A stretch of 64,000 nt of DNA, taken from the NCBI RefSeq assembly GCF_001748245.1, contig NZ_BDFO01000001.1:1597345-1661344 (forward strand). Direction: 5' to 3'. This document shows, piece by piece, positions 7,795 through 17,204 of this stretch (position 1 is the first letter of the stretch; each line of letters begins with the position of its first letter). Made by a program: the position numbers and the translations under genes. The DNA is from Oligoflexus tunisiensis. Lineage in GTDB: Bacteria > Bdellovibrionota_B > Oligoflexia > Oligoflexales > Oligoflexaceae. The notes beneath the pieces were generated by a model, which did not search any database, was not told the DNA's origin, and worked only from the letters and a program-made list of their open reading frames with translations.

Positions 7795-9759
7795 TTATTT
7801 CAGATCGAGGAAACTTTTGATACGGGACGCCACCTGGTCCGGAGTGAATCCGTAGGCCTTGGCCAGATCCCCGGCTGGGGCACTGTCACCGTAGCGATCG
7901 AGGCCAATGTTCAGGCCGTCGCTGCCGGTATATTTCTGCCAGCCGAGGGTGCAACCGGCTTCGATGGACACTCGTTTGCTGCAATTTGGGTTGAGCACCT
8001 TGTCCTTGTAGCTTTTGGGCTGCTCTTCGAAGAGTTCCCAGCAGGGCATCGACACCACTTTGGCTTTCACGCCATTCAGAAGCTTCAAGGCTTCCAGGGC
8101 CAGGGCGACTTCGGAACCGGTCGCGATAATCAAGAGGTCCGGCTGATCGGCGTCGACCACCGTGTAAGCACCAAAGCGGGCCTGCGCCACGGTTTCCGCC
8201 GAAACCGGCAGCATCGGAAGTTTTTGCCGTGACAGACAGATGGCCGAAGGGGCATTGGTCAGATTCAGGGCAACTTCCATCATGACCTGGGTTTCATAAG
8301 CATCCGCCGGACGCATCAGGTAGAAGTTGGGAATCACCCGGAGCGCCATCAGATGCTCAACCGGCTGGTGAGTCGGACCGTCTTCACCCAGATGGAAGGA
8401 GTCGTGGGTGAATTCATGAATCACGCGGCAGCGCTGGATTGCGCCGAGGCGCAGGGCTGGGCGCGAGTAATCGGCAAAGGAGAGGAACGTCGCATCAAAT
8501 GGAATCATGCCGCCGTGCAGAGCCATACCATTGGTGATGGCGGACATGGGAAACTCCCGCACACCGAAGGCGATGTTGCGGTTCTGTGGCGTCTCAGCCT
8601 GGAAGTCGCCAACGAGATGCGCAAAGCCTTCGAGACAGTTCGAGGGTTCGAGGTCGGCACTGCCACCCATCAGGTTCGGCAAGGCTTCCGCCCATTTCAG
8701 GATCACATCACCAAACGCGTTGCGGGTGGGGTGTTCCTTGTCGCGCGGCCACTGCACCTGAGGCAGATTACGCCAGGCGTGGGTCTCATAATATGCGGCG
8801 AAGAGTTTTTTGAAATTCGCATCGCTCTGTTTGGTTTCGAGGCGTTTTTTCCAGTTGGCCACGCGTTCGCGTTTCGCCCCGAAGTATTTGCGGAAGCTTT
8901 CGTAGAATTCCTGGGGTGCGAAGAAAGCCTGGTCGGTCGGCAGACCCAAACGTTCCTTGGTTTTGGTCCGTTCGTCAGCCGGCAGCGGGGAACCGTGGGT
9001 TTTCTCGCTGCCTTCGAGCGAGTGAGCGCCCTTGGCCATGGTGCTGTGGCCGATGATGAGCAAAGGCCTTTTCAAACCTTTTTCAGTGCCGTCGAGCACC
9101 TTGCGCAGCTGGCCATGATCGTGACCATCGACAACGGCCACGTCCCAGCCCATGCCTTCGAACACCATCTTATAGTCATCCGACGCCGAGCGGGAAATTT
9201 TGCCCGAAATCTGGACCGCATTGCGATCGTAATACCATATCAGGTTGTCGAGTTTCAGGTGACCGGCCAGCGACGCGGCACCGAGGGTCACATCCTCCTG
9301 CATGCAGCCATCACCGAGCAGGGCCCAGGTGCGGTGACCGAAAAGTTCGGCATCGAGCACGGCCGCCTGATGTTTGGCTGCGATCGCAAATCCCACGGAC
9401 ATGGCCGCGCCCTGACCCAAAGGTCCGGTGGTGCATTCCACGCCGTCGGTGATGAAATTTTCGGGATGACCTGGAGTTTTTGAATGCAGCTGGCGGAAGC
9501 GCTTCAGTTCATCCATGGGCAGCCAGCCGATGCTGTGGAGGAAGCTATAAATCAACATGGACTCGTGGCCGGCGCTCAGAACGAAGCGGTCACGGCCGAG
9601 CCATTTGGTGTTGTCGGGATCGAAACGGAGGTACTCACGGAACAGGAGATAGGCAAAATCCATGCTGGACATGGCACCGCCTGGGTGTCCTGATTTTGCT
9701 TTGTCAACGCCGTCGATGACAAGGCCCTTGAGCACATTAATCGTTTGCAAGTCATTCAT
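7795..9759 (-). CDS. tkt: Transketolase
   Basis: The protein has 654 residues, normal for the family. The thiamine-diphosphate enzyme exchanges two-carbon units between sugar phosphates in the pentose phosphate pathway. Visible hallmarks are the N-terminal DKAKSGHPGGAMSSM substrate/TPP loop, the GDGCMQEDVTLGAA TPP-Mg motif with the following N, the central pyrimidine-domain stretch GVREFPMSAITNGMALHGG, and HEFTHDSFHLGEDGPTHQPVEH. The ATG at 9759 has AGGA seven bases upstream. A longer in-frame reading to 9828 would run through the promoter, so the shorter start is preferred. It is a single-gene unit with a consensus promoter and a terminator. Confidence 0.96.
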   Translation of the reverse strand: MNDLQTINVLKGLVIDGVDKAKSGHPGGAMSSMDFAYLLFREYLRFDPDNTKWLGRDRFVLSAGHESMLIYSFLHSIGWLPMDELKRFRQLHSKTPGHPENFITDGVECTTGPLGQGAAMSVGFAIAAKHQAAVLDAELFGHRTWALLGDGCMQEDVTLGAASLAGHLKLDNLIWYYDRNAVQISGKISRSASDDYKMVFEGMGWDVAVVDGHDHGQLRKVLDGTEKGLKRPLLIIGHSTMAKGAHSLEGSEKTHGSPLPADERTKTKERLGLPTDQAFFAPQEFYESFRKYFGAKRERVANWKKRLETKQSDANFKKLFAAYYETHAWRNLPQVQWPRDKEHPTRNAFGDVILKWAEALPNLMGGSADLEPSNCLEGFAHLVGDFQAETPQNRNIAFGVREFPMSAITNGMALHGGMIPFDATFLSFADYSRPALRLGAIQRCRVIHEFTHDSFHLGEDGPTHQPVEHLMALRVIPNFYLMRPADAYETQVMMEVALNLTNAPSAICLSRQKLPMLPVSAETVAQARFGAYTVVDADQPDLLIIATGSEVALALEALKLLNGVKAKVVSMPCWELFEEQPKSYKDKVLNPNCSKRVSIEAGCTLGWQKYTGSDGLNIGLDRYGDSAPAGDLAKAYGFTPDQVASRIKSFLDLK

Positions 9760-9799
9760 GGAAATGTCCTCGATTCGGAATACTATGGGTGGCGGCGGG

Positions 9800-9828
9800 A
9801 GTATAGCGGTGGGGGGAGTGATGGTCAA
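9800..9828 (-). promoter_or_regulatory. Sigma-70-type promoter of tkt
   Basis: On the minus strand TTGACC (9823-9828) and TATACT (9800-9805) are separated by exactly 17 bases, 40 bases upstream of the tkt start codon. The match to the -35/-10 consensus is strong. Confidence 0.82.
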
Positions 9829-9871
9829 ATCACTTCGTTTGGGGACGGCGGATGCCGCGCAGGAATGTCAC

Positions 9872-10951
9872 CTAATAGAGATCGCGCTCCTGCGGAAGGT
9901 CCTGGGCTCCTGGGATTTCTCCCAGTTGAATCGGTATGTTAACCTGCCCGGCGCGGCGTCGAAAGACCTTGGCCTGGACCCTTTGTCCCGGTTTACTCTT
10001 CCGCAAAAAGTCCTGCAGATCGCTGATGTTTTGAATCTTCTGTTCGCCGAGAGACAGAATAAGATCGCCGACCTGCAGGGAGGCGCGCGCGGCTGGTCCT
10101 TCCACGATCAAATTATCCACCAAAACCCCGGCGCGGATGCTGGGATCGTAAAGCTCGGCCACGCTATCCAGTGAAGGCAGATTTCTGGCGACGAGGCCGA
10201 GCCAGGGTCGACTCAGTTTGCCATCACGAATCAAATCCTGAATCAGACGCTGCATGACGCGGGACGGCAGAGCAAAGCCGAGCCGGGCCAGGTTTCCTCC
10301 GGGTGCTGCCAAAAGACCGATCACACGTCCACGCGTATCCACCAGGGGACCACCAAGGTTGCCGGGATGGGTTGGCAAATCCAGCATGAGATGGGCATCG
10401 AAAGGTCCGGCCCCCATGACCTGGCCGCGTGCCGCAATCATGCCCGAGGTGACCATGGGTTTGAAACCCAGGGGAAAACCAAAGCCCAGGACCGGATCAC
10501 CGGCTCGCACACGATCGCTGTCCGCAAAATCCAGGGTGCGCAAACCTTTTGCATCCTTGATTCTGAGAAGCGCCAGATCACTTTGCCGATCCCCACCCAC
10601 GTATTCCGCGGCATAACGCTTTTTTTGCGTTGTAATAATTTCCAGGTGCTGCAGTCCATCGACGATCTGAAACGATGTCACGCAATAGCCGGCCGGCTGA
10701 ATGAGAAAACCGGTCCCCAGGGGAAAGCTGGTGCTATTTTGAGGCGGCTGACTTTGAAAAAACCAGGCATAGGGATCCGTCCCATTCGCAGGACGCAGCG
10801 GTCGTTCTTTGGATTGAATATGCACAACGCTGGGCTCAATCTGCGTTACGACCTCATGAAAGCTCTGAAAAATGCGTGCTTCTGCCAGGGAGGGGAGTGC
10901 GTTGATGAGAAACCACAGCACACCGAGCTGTCGCCATGCAGTCTTTTTCAT
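9872..10951 (-). CDS. Exported HtrA/DegP-like protein with degenerate catalytic triad
   Basis: The protein has 359 residues: a signal peptide (~1-25), a trypsin-fold domain (~35-240) and one PDZ domain (~250-345) ending in strand-like sequence. The fold is clear from LGTGFLI, DRQSDLALLRI, VLGFGFPLG and PGNLGGPLVDTRG. Two of three catalytic residues are changed. The usual TNxHVV histidine position is Q95 in VTSFQIVDG, and the usual GNSGGP serine is L199 (GNLGGP, codon CTT). Only the aspartate, D125, remains. As a serine protease it should be inactive; a chaperone, scaffold or peptide-sensor role is inferred. The reading frame is intact and the ATG at 10951 has AGGAGA nine bases before it, so this is not a decayed gene. 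It is divergent from the PBP1A gene, which may place it in envelope quality control. Confidence 0.88.
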   Translation of the reverse strand: MKKTAWRQLGVLWFLINALPSLAEARIFQSFHEVVTQIEPSVVHIQSKERPLRPANGTDPYAWFFQSQPPQNSTSFPLGTGFLIQPAGYCVTSFQIVDGLQHLEIITTQKKRYAAEYVGGDRQSDLALLRIKDAKGLRTLDFADSDRVRAGDPVLGFGFPLGFKPMVTSGMIAARGQVMGAGPFDAHLMLDLPTHPGNLGGPLVDTRGRVIGLLAAPGGNLARLGFALPSRVMQRLIQDLIRDGKLSRPWLGLVARNLPSLDSVAELYDPSIRAGVLVDNLIVEGPAARASLQVGDLILSLGEQKIQNISDLQDFLRKSKPGQRVQAKVFRRRAGQVNIPIQLGEIPGAQDLPQERDLY

Positions 10952-11078
10952 GGGCTTTTCTCTCCTGAAATTTTCATTTCAATAGTATAGCATAGAAGCC
11001 ACTCCCATCAGATACGGGCAGAGAAGCTGTGGACTTCGCCCGAGCTTCGCGCGATAATTTGGGAGTTCAGACGGTTAC

Positions 11079-14000
11079 ATGCCAAAAGAGGTGCCCTTGA
11101 AACTCGAAAAAAAGAAATTCCTGGCCGTCCTTCTTGCGTTGGTTGGGGCCGGAGTGTTGAGCTGTGTTGTCCTGGGAAGCGTCACCGCTTACCTGGTGTA
11201 CTTTGGCGATGTGTCGGAATTAAAAAAATCGACCATTCTCGCCCGTATCAACGAAGAGACAACTCTTTTTACCCTCGATGAAGAGACCAAGATCGGTTCC
11301 ATCTTCGATGACGCGCATCGCAGCTATGTGACGATCGATCAGGTGCCCGAGCACATGATCCAGGCGATGGTGGCTGCCGAAGATAAGAACTTCTTCCAGC
11401 ACTTCGGGGTGGATCCTTTCGCGATCGGTCTGGCCTTCGCCGAAGGGGTGCAGAATGGTTTCCGCTTCAGGCGCGGGGGCTCCTCCATCACGCAGCAGAC
11501 CGTGAAAAACATCATGGATCGTCGCGAACACTCCTTTAAGCGGAAATTCAATGAGCTGATTCGTTCGATCCAGATGGAACGGATGTATTCGAAGCAGCAG
11601 ATCCTGGAATTCTACCTGAACCAGTTTCACGTGACGGCCAACGGCAAGGGTATCGGGATTGCGGCCCGCTATTATTTCGATAAGGACGTGAAGGAACTGA
11701 ACCTGGTCGAAGCGGCCTTTATCGCCGGTTCAGTGAAGGCTCCTAATAAGTACAATCCTTTCGTTAAATATACCCGCGAGGACAAGGAAGCCGCCTGGAA
11801 CAATGCCAACTGGCGGAAAAACTACGTGCTCCGCCGCATGTATGAGCAGGGCTGGATCAAAGAGGACGAGTTCAAGGCCGCCTTCAACGAAAAGGTCCCC
11901 TTCAACCAGGGCAAATTCCGCACTCAGGAAGTGGCTCTCGTTTCCCTGATCCGGGGCCAGCTGGATAAAAAGGAAATCCTGGAAGCCCTGGACATGGAAT
12001 CCATTTCGGAGCTGAACCACGCGGGCCTGAAAGTCTATACGACCGTCGACCAAAAACTGCAGGACGCCGCCCAGCTCCAGATGCGGCGCAACCTGTCCCG
12101 TCTGGAAATGATCCTCGAAGATTACCAGGTTGAGGATAAGAAACTCTATCGCGCCCTCCGTGATATTGAAGTCAATCAGTTCTACTACGGGAAAGTGGAA
12201 AAGGTGGTGAAGGGCAAGACTCCCGAGATTCATGTCGATTTCGGTTTGCCCAAAGGGATCATTCCGAGCGAGGCCCTGATTCGAACTGCGAAAACTCTAT
12301 CGATTCCCACCTACCGTCCTTTCGAAGAGCATCTGAAGGAGATCCTCGATCGCATCAAGGTTGGTGATGTCGTCTTTGTCGAGGTCCTTGAATACAACGA
12401 GGAAACCCATCAGGGTGTGCTGGAACTGAAAAAACGCCCCGAAGTGAACGGCGGTTTGATCGCCGTGGATGAAGGGGAAGTGCGGGCCGTGGTTTCGGGC
12501 TTTGACTCCCAGGGTTTCAACCGGGCGGTGTTTGCCACAAGGCAGCCGGGTTCGGTTTTCAAGTCCGTGGTATTTTTCGCTGCGTTGCAGCTCGGCTGGA
12601 CCATCCTGGATCGCATCGATAACGAGCGGCGCATCTTCCCGTTCCAGGGGAAATTCTATCTGCCCAGACCTGACCACAGCAGCCCTTATGAAGATGTTTC
12701 CATCGTCTGGGCCGGGGTGAAGTCGGAAAACCTTGCGACGGTTTACCTCACGGCCCATCTTTTGGATAAGCTCAATTTCGAGGAATTCAAGGAACTTCTG
12801 AACTCCATGGAATTGATGCCCATCGATGGTGAAGCCCCTCGCGATTTCCACTATCGTGTGGCCAAGGCCACCGGTGTGCAGCTCGATAATAATGGGGTCA
12901 AGGAATACATGCTCAATCGCGCGATCGAGGAGCTGAAACCTGACCTGATTTTCTCCGGCCGCATGGAACTGCTCCGCGAAGTCAGCAAGATCTGGTGGGG
13001 TCGTGGTTATATCACCGAACTCCAGAACATCTACCGCCTCGACGATACCGATGTTTCGGATCGCGAACGCAATCTGCGTCTGGACCTGGTCAGGAAAAAC
13101 TGGGAGCGCCTTTCCACTCTCGCTCTCGATGCCCGTCAGGACTGGAATATTCTGGAAGCCCGCGTGGCTTCGTACGGTCCGGAGTCGATTTTCACTGATC
13201 CGCAGACACTGGCTCTGGTTTCCCGCTTCCGCGTGCTGTCGGCCGGTCATCGTCCGGCTTTGGGTTATGTGAAGGAACTGCCTGGCGAGGAATTCAGACC
13301 GGGTCCCCGCGGTCGGCACATTACGATCGATCCTCCGGTCGGTCGTCCCCTCAACCCGCTCGATGCGCAGGCGATCTGGGGCGGCGGTGGTGTCAGCCTT
13401 GAGGATGTGAACCTGGGTGGCTTCCTGCCTCTGCGTTACTACGATCGCATCGCGCAGTCGATGGAGAACCTCTATCAGTCCGTGATATCGCAGAAGGATC
13501 AGTATTCCCTCTATCAGTATTTCAACCACCATGACTTCCGCATCATCGTGGGCCTGCGTTATCTGGTCAACCTCTCGCGCTCGATGGGTGTGTACTCCAA
13601 TCTGGAGCCGGTCCTGTCCTTTGGCCTTGGCACCAACGATGTGAGCGTCGCGGAAGTGGCGAAGGTGTATCAGACCTTTTCGAACGGCAAGACCTATCGT
13701 TTTTATAAGGATGGTCCGGATAACCAGCTGAACTTCATTCGACGGATTGAGGATCGTGAAGGGAACCTTTTGTATGAACCGAAGCGCCAGGACTTCCAGC
13801 TGGTCGATCCCTGCTACGCATCCCAGATCAGTGAAATCCTCCGCAAGGTCGTGACGCATGGAACCGGCCGCCGCGCTCGCGGTGAATTGCATATTGAATA
13901 TCCGATCGAAGGTCAGGCGGACCGGCTGCGGAGAATCGGTGTCCCTGCCTACGGCAAAACCGGAACCACCAACGATTACACAACCGCCTACTTTGCCGGG

Positions 14001-14819
14001 TATGTGCCCTTCCCGGTGAAGCCCAATGAAGCCCTGGAACCCATGGTTCATAGCCATGTTATCGCGTCCTATGTTGGCTACGACCATAACCGGACCATGC
14101 GTCGGGGCGGTTTCCGCATCTCAGGCGCTTATGGTGCCCTTCCTGTCTGGACGGATTATGCCAAGGCCATGATCAAGGAGACCGGCTATCAAAAGTTGCT
14201 GGATCCCACCAGTCCAGGCATGTCCGGCGTTCAAGTCTGGCCGACGCGAACCCATACCTGCGCGGCCCCGGTGGCTGTGGATATGCCTCAAGGTCTTGTG
14301 ATGCAGGGCGGTGGTGATGGTGATAGCTATGAATTCACCAACTTTGAAAAGGAAGGGGAAACCTTTCAAAACGAATTTGCCCGGAGTGCCAGCGTTCGTA
14401 CCTATGTGAACCTTGCAACGGTTCTCCGTGGTGGATCGCGTGTCCCACGTCGTGCGTTTCAGCCCTTCCTGAAGCAGGATGGCGATCAAGGTGGTCCCAA
14501 ACTGATCGAAGGTCAACCGAGCAAGAATAATGCGGCCGCGCGTGACGGCAATATTCCGGTTCTGCCCGTCATGGAACCCGTTCCGATTGCGAAGGGCGAA
14601 GCGGGACGTGGAACGGCCGGAGTTGCAGCCCCAGCGGGAAGCCCAACGCAACCCGCTCCGGCAGGGGTCGCTCCCGCGGTGCCGTCCGCTCCAGCTGGCG
14701 TGCGAACCGACGCAACGATGGCTCGGCCTGCGGACAAAACGTCCGGTGCGGAAAAAAAGGTGGATCCAGGCAAGAAAATCGAAGAGGATGCAGGGCTTCA
14801 GGACGATGAACTTTGGTAA
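11079..14819 (+). CDS. mrcA: Bifunctional class A penicillin-binding protein (PBP1A-like), unusually long
   Basis: The protein has 1246 residues: a short cytoplasmic N-terminus, one membrane anchor (~13-42), a GT51 glycosyltransferase domain (~75-260) and a transpeptidase domain. Glycosyltransferase motifs are EDKNFFQHFGVDP with catalytic E101, and GGSSITQQTVKN. Transpeptidase motifs are SVFK (S492), SEN (S549) and KTGT (K960). It polymerises lipid II and cross-links peptidoglycan in the periplasm. The gap between SEN and KTGT is about 410 residues, some 200 longer than in E. coli PBP1a, because of a helical insertion (~600-830). The last ~120 residues are Ala/Pro-rich. The ATG at 11079 has only a distant GGAG; a TTG at 11097 (after AGAGG) is an alternative start. 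HemL follows after 35 bases. Confidence 0.93.
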   Translation: MPKEVPLKLEKKKFLAVLLALVGAGVLSCVVLGSVTAYLVYFGDVSELKKSTILARINEETTLFTLDEETKIGSIFDDAHRSYVTIDQVPEHMIQAMVAAEDKNFFQHFGVDPFAIGLAFAEGVQNGFRFRRGGSSITQQTVKNIMDRREHSFKRKFNELIRSIQMERMYSKQQILEFYLNQFHVTANGKGIGIAARYYFDKDVKELNLVEAAFIAGSVKAPNKYNPFVKYTREDKEAAWNNANWRKNYVLRRMYEQGWIKEDEFKAAFNEKVPFNQGKFRTQEVALVSLIRGQLDKKEILEALDMESISELNHAGLKVYTTVDQKLQDAAQLQMRRNLSRLEMILEDYQVEDKKLYRALRDIEVNQFYYGKVEKVVKGKTPEIHVDFGLPKGIIPSEALIRTAKTLSIPTYRPFEEHLKEILDRIKVGDVVFVEVLEYNEETHQGVLELKKRPEVNGGLIAVDEGEVRAVVSGFDSQGFNRAVFATRQPGSVFKSVVFFAALQLGWTILDRIDNERRIFPFQGKFYLPRPDHSSPYEDVSIVWAGVKSENLATVYLTAHLLDKLNFEEFKELLNSMELMPIDGEAPRDFHYRVAKATGVQLDNNGVKEYMLNRAIEELKPDLIFSGRMELLREVSKIWWGRGYITELQNIYRLDDTDVSDRERNLRLDLVRKNWERLSTLALDARQDWNILEARVASYGPESIFTDPQTLALVSRFRVLSAGHRPALGYVKELPGEEFRPGPRGRHITIDPPVGRPLNPLDAQAIWGGGGVSLEDVNLGGFLPLRYYDRIAQSMENLYQSVISQKDQYSLYQYFNHHDFRIIVGLRYLVNLSRSMGVYSNLEPVLSFGLGTNDVSVAEVAKVYQTFSNGKTYRFYKDGPDNQLNFIRRIEDREGNLLYEPKRQDFQLVDPCYASQISEILRKVVTHGTGRRARGELHIEYPIEGQADRLRRIGVPAYGKTGTTNDYTTAYFAGYVPFPVKPNEALEPMVHSHVIASYVGYDHNRTMRRGGFRISGAYGALPVWTDYAKAMIKETGYQKLLDPTSPGMSGVQVWPTRTHTCAAPVAVDMPQGLVMQGGGDGDSYEFTNFEKEGETFQNEFARSASVRTYVNLATVLRGGSRVPRRAFQPFLKQDGDQGGPKLIEGQPSKNNAAARDGNIPVLPVMEPVPIAKGEAGRGTAGVAAPAGSPTQPAPAGVAPAVPSAPAGVRTDATMARPADKTSGAEKKVDPGKKIEEDAGLQDDELW

Positions 14820-14854
14820 TCCCGGGTCTTGAATTCAGTGCAAAGGAAGCTTTG

Positions 14855-16162
14855 ATGAGTCGCAAAACTCTCTCGTTCACACGCAGTCAGCAACTCTTTC
14901 AGGAAGCCTGTCAGATTATTCCAGGCGGGGTGAATTCCCCGGTCCGGGCCTTCAAGCAGGTCGATGCGCATCCGCTCTTCATTAAGAAAGCTGAAGGCGC
15001 TTATGTGTGGGACGTCGATGGGAATCGTTTTGTGGACTATGTCGGCAGCTGGGGCCCCGCGATCCTGGGTCATGCGCATCCCGAAGTGGTGCAGGCGGTC
15101 GGCGAATCCTTGAGCCACGGCTTTTCCTTTGGCGCTCCCTGTGAACAGGAAATTACGTTGACACGCAAGGTGCAGGAGATCCTGCCCAGCATTGAAATGC
15201 TGCGTCTCGTTTCGAGTGGAACGGAAGCCTGCATGTCCGCTCTCCGTGTGGCGCGCGGTTATACCGGGCGCGAAAAGATCGTGAAATTCACCGGCTGCTA
15301 TCACGGTCACGCGGATATGCTGCTGGTCAAGGCCGGCTCCGGTGTGGCCACACTGGGCATTCCAGGCAGCCCAGGCGTACCACAGGGTTCCACCAAGGAC
15401 ACCATTACGCTTGCCTTCAATGATAGTGAAGCCCTGAAGGCCCTCTTTGTACAACAAGGCCGGGACATTGCCGGCCTGATCGTGGAACCGATTGTCGGCA
15501 ACGGCAACTTTATTCGACCCAAGGACGGATACCTGGAGCTGATGCGCGAACTGTGCACAGAGTACGGGACCGTCTTGATCTTTGATGAAGTCATGACGGG
15601 TTTCCGCGTGGGTCTCAAAGGTGTGCAGGGACTGAAGGGAATCAAGCCGGACATGACCACCCTCGGCAAGGTCATCGGCGGCGGCATGCCCATCGGGGCT
15701 TACGGCGGCAAGGCCGAAATCATGAATAAGGTGGCGCCGGCTGGGCCGGTCTATCAGGCTGGAACTTTGTCCGGAAACCCGGTCGCTGTAACCTGTGGAA
15801 TAAAGACACTTGACCTCCTCCAAAACAAATATGCCTTTACAGACTTGAGCCGTCGTACTAGAGAGCTGGTTCTGGGATTGAAGGAGCGAGCCGCACGTCA
15901 TGGTGTAGCGCTTTCGGTCGACAGTGAAGGCGGCATGTTCGGCTTCATGTTTTGCTCAGAATTGCCTACCTCATTTGAGGCGGCAGCGCAGGCAAATATC
16001 GATCAATTCAAGCGTTTCTTCCGCGGGATGTTGCACCACGGCGTGTATTTGGCTCCGTCGGCATTCGAGGCCGGTTTTGTCTCCTTCGCTCATGGCGATA
16101 AGGAAATAGCCGCGACTCTCGAAGCAGCTGATCATGTTTTTGCTAACTTGAGTCAATATTAA
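14855..16162 (+). CDS. hemL: Glutamate-1-semialdehyde 2,1-aminomutase
   Basis: The protein has 435 residues. The PLP enzyme makes 5-aminolevulinate in the C5 route to haem. Family motifs include IPGGVNSPVRAF at the N-terminus, SSGTEACMSALRVARGYTGR, YHGHADMLLVKAGSG, IFDEVMTGFRV and the PLP lysine K272 in LGKVIGGGMPIGAYGG. The ATG at 14855 has AAAGGAAG nine bases upstream; an in-frame extension into the end of the PBP1A gene lacks a ribosome site. It is followed after one base by the MqnA-like gene, so the two are probably co-translated. Confidence 0.96.
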   Translation: MSRKTLSFTRSQQLFQEACQIIPGGVNSPVRAFKQVDAHPLFIKKAEGAYVWDVDGNRFVDYVGSWGPAILGHAHPEVVQAVGESLSHGFSFGAPCEQEITLTRKVQEILPSIEMLRLVSSGTEACMSALRVARGYTGREKIVKFTGCYHGHADMLLVKAGSGVATLGIPGSPGVPQGSTKDTITLAFNDSEALKALFVQQGRDIAGLIVEPIVGNGNFIRPKDGYLELMRELCTEYGTVLIFDEVMTGFRVGLKGVQGLKGIKPDMTTLGKVIGGGMPIGAYGGKAEIMNKVAPAGPVYQAGTLSGNPVAVTCGIKTLDLLQNKYAFTDLSRRTRELVLGLKERAARHGVALSVDSEGGMFGFMFCSELPTSFEAAAQANIDQFKRFFRGMLHHGVYLAPSAFEAGFVSFAHGDKEIAATLEAADHVFANLSQY

Positions 16163-16163
16163 A

Positions 16164-17195
16164 ATGAAAAGTGCCAGTACAGACCGCCAGGATACGACCT
16201 TCATAGGTTGTGCCAACTCCTGGAGTTCGCATCCTCTGGTTCAGGAACTCGAAAAATACGCCCCCCGCTTCCAAATCGTTCGCGATGATGGGATGGGGTT
16301 GAATCGCAAGCTGGAGCAGGGTGAGGTCAGCATGGCCTTCTGCCCTTCCATCAGTCTGGTTCGTCATGCCGACTTTGAAATGGCCCTGCCCGTGGGCGTG
16401 GCCGTCGACAGCGGCAGCGCTCTTGCCCTCTGGGGTCTCAGCAATCACCATATGCCTTTGAAAAGTGTCATCGACGCGCGCATCGAAGCGTTGCGCGATG
16501 TCTTTCGCTGGGCGCAACTTCACAAGACGGAAAACCTGAAGCAGGCCATGACGGTTTTGAATCAGGGACTCGCCGGTCTGCCCGTGCCGCGCCTCGAAAA
16601 TCTTCCCACGATGCGCCTGGTGACAGGATCGTCGTCGTGGAATGTTCTCGCGCGCGTGCTGTATCGCCTGATCTTCGGTGCCGAGGCCTATGATTCGCTT
16701 TTGCGCATGGCCAACGGCTCCGGAAGCAACTGGAACGGCGGCGACGACGGCCCCAGCCTGGATCTGCGTACGGAAAATGAAGCGCTGCAAAAGCGTTGCA
16801 GTTTCCGCCATTACTATGACCTTGGCGAAATGTGGCGAACCATCACCGGTCTGCCCTTTGTCGCCAATGTTCTGCAAAAAAATCGACGTCACACAGCCAA
16901 TTGCCGCAGCTCGCTCGCGGAAGTCCTGGAGCTGGCCCAGATGCGGATGCAGGTGGAACCTTGCAATTATCTGCCGGATATCCTGCCTCGCAACTGTCAG
17001 CAGCAGAGCATCGATCTTTGCTCGATGTGGAAGGGCGTTCACTATCGCCTGAGCAGTGAAGATCTGCGAGGCCTGCTCGTGTTTCTGACCCTGGCCAAGC
17101 CCATCGAGAAAAAATCGGTAGAGGATGAAGCTTTCACTTTGAAAATGTTGCGCTGGCAGCAGAGGGAAGGTTTCATGAGCGGACAGTTGGCCTAA
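16164..17195 (+). CDS. mqnA: MqnA/MqnD-family protein (probable chorismate dehydratase)
   Basis: The protein has 343 residues. The family fold is a periplasmic-binding-protein-like two-lobed domain; MqnA dehydrates chorismate in the first step of the futalosine route to menaquinone. Supporting stretches are the early 'FIGCANSWSSHPL', the MAFCPSISLVRH segment at the place of the family's ADL..IS.i.Y, LVTGSSSWNVLARVLYR and especially the late YYDLGEMWRTITGLPFV, which is the family's DLG..W...TGLPFVFA signature. It is longer than typical MqnA (~270-290 residues), with extra sequence around residues 185-215. No further mqn genes are in the window, so MqnA versus MqnD is a judgement. Its ATG begins one base after the hemL stop, without a clear Shine-Dalgarno, implying translational coupling. 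Confidence 0.65.
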   Translation: MKSASTDRQDTTFIGCANSWSSHPLVQELEKYAPRFQIVRDDGMGLNRKLEQGEVSMAFCPSISLVRHADFEMALPVGVAVDSGSALALWGLSNHHMPLKSVIDARIEALRDVFRWAQLHKTENLKQAMTVLNQGLAGLPVPRLENLPTMRLVTGSSSWNVLARVLYRLIFGAEAYDSLLRMANGSGSNWNGGDDGPSLDLRTENEALQKRCSFRHYYDLGEMWRTITGLPFVANVLQKNRRHTANCRSSLAEVLELAQMRMQVEPCNYLPDILPRNCQQQSIDLCSMWKGVHYRLSSEDLRGLLVFLTLAKPIEKKSVEDEAFTLKMLRWQQREGFMSGQLA

Positions 17196-17204
17196 GGGTC
17201 TGGC

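Noticed and set aside
12297..14087. 596-codon open frame antisense to the PBP1A gene
   Set aside because: It mirrors a high-GC real gene with all penicillin-binding motifs on the plus strand; the antisense peptide has no domain, signal or ribosome-site support.
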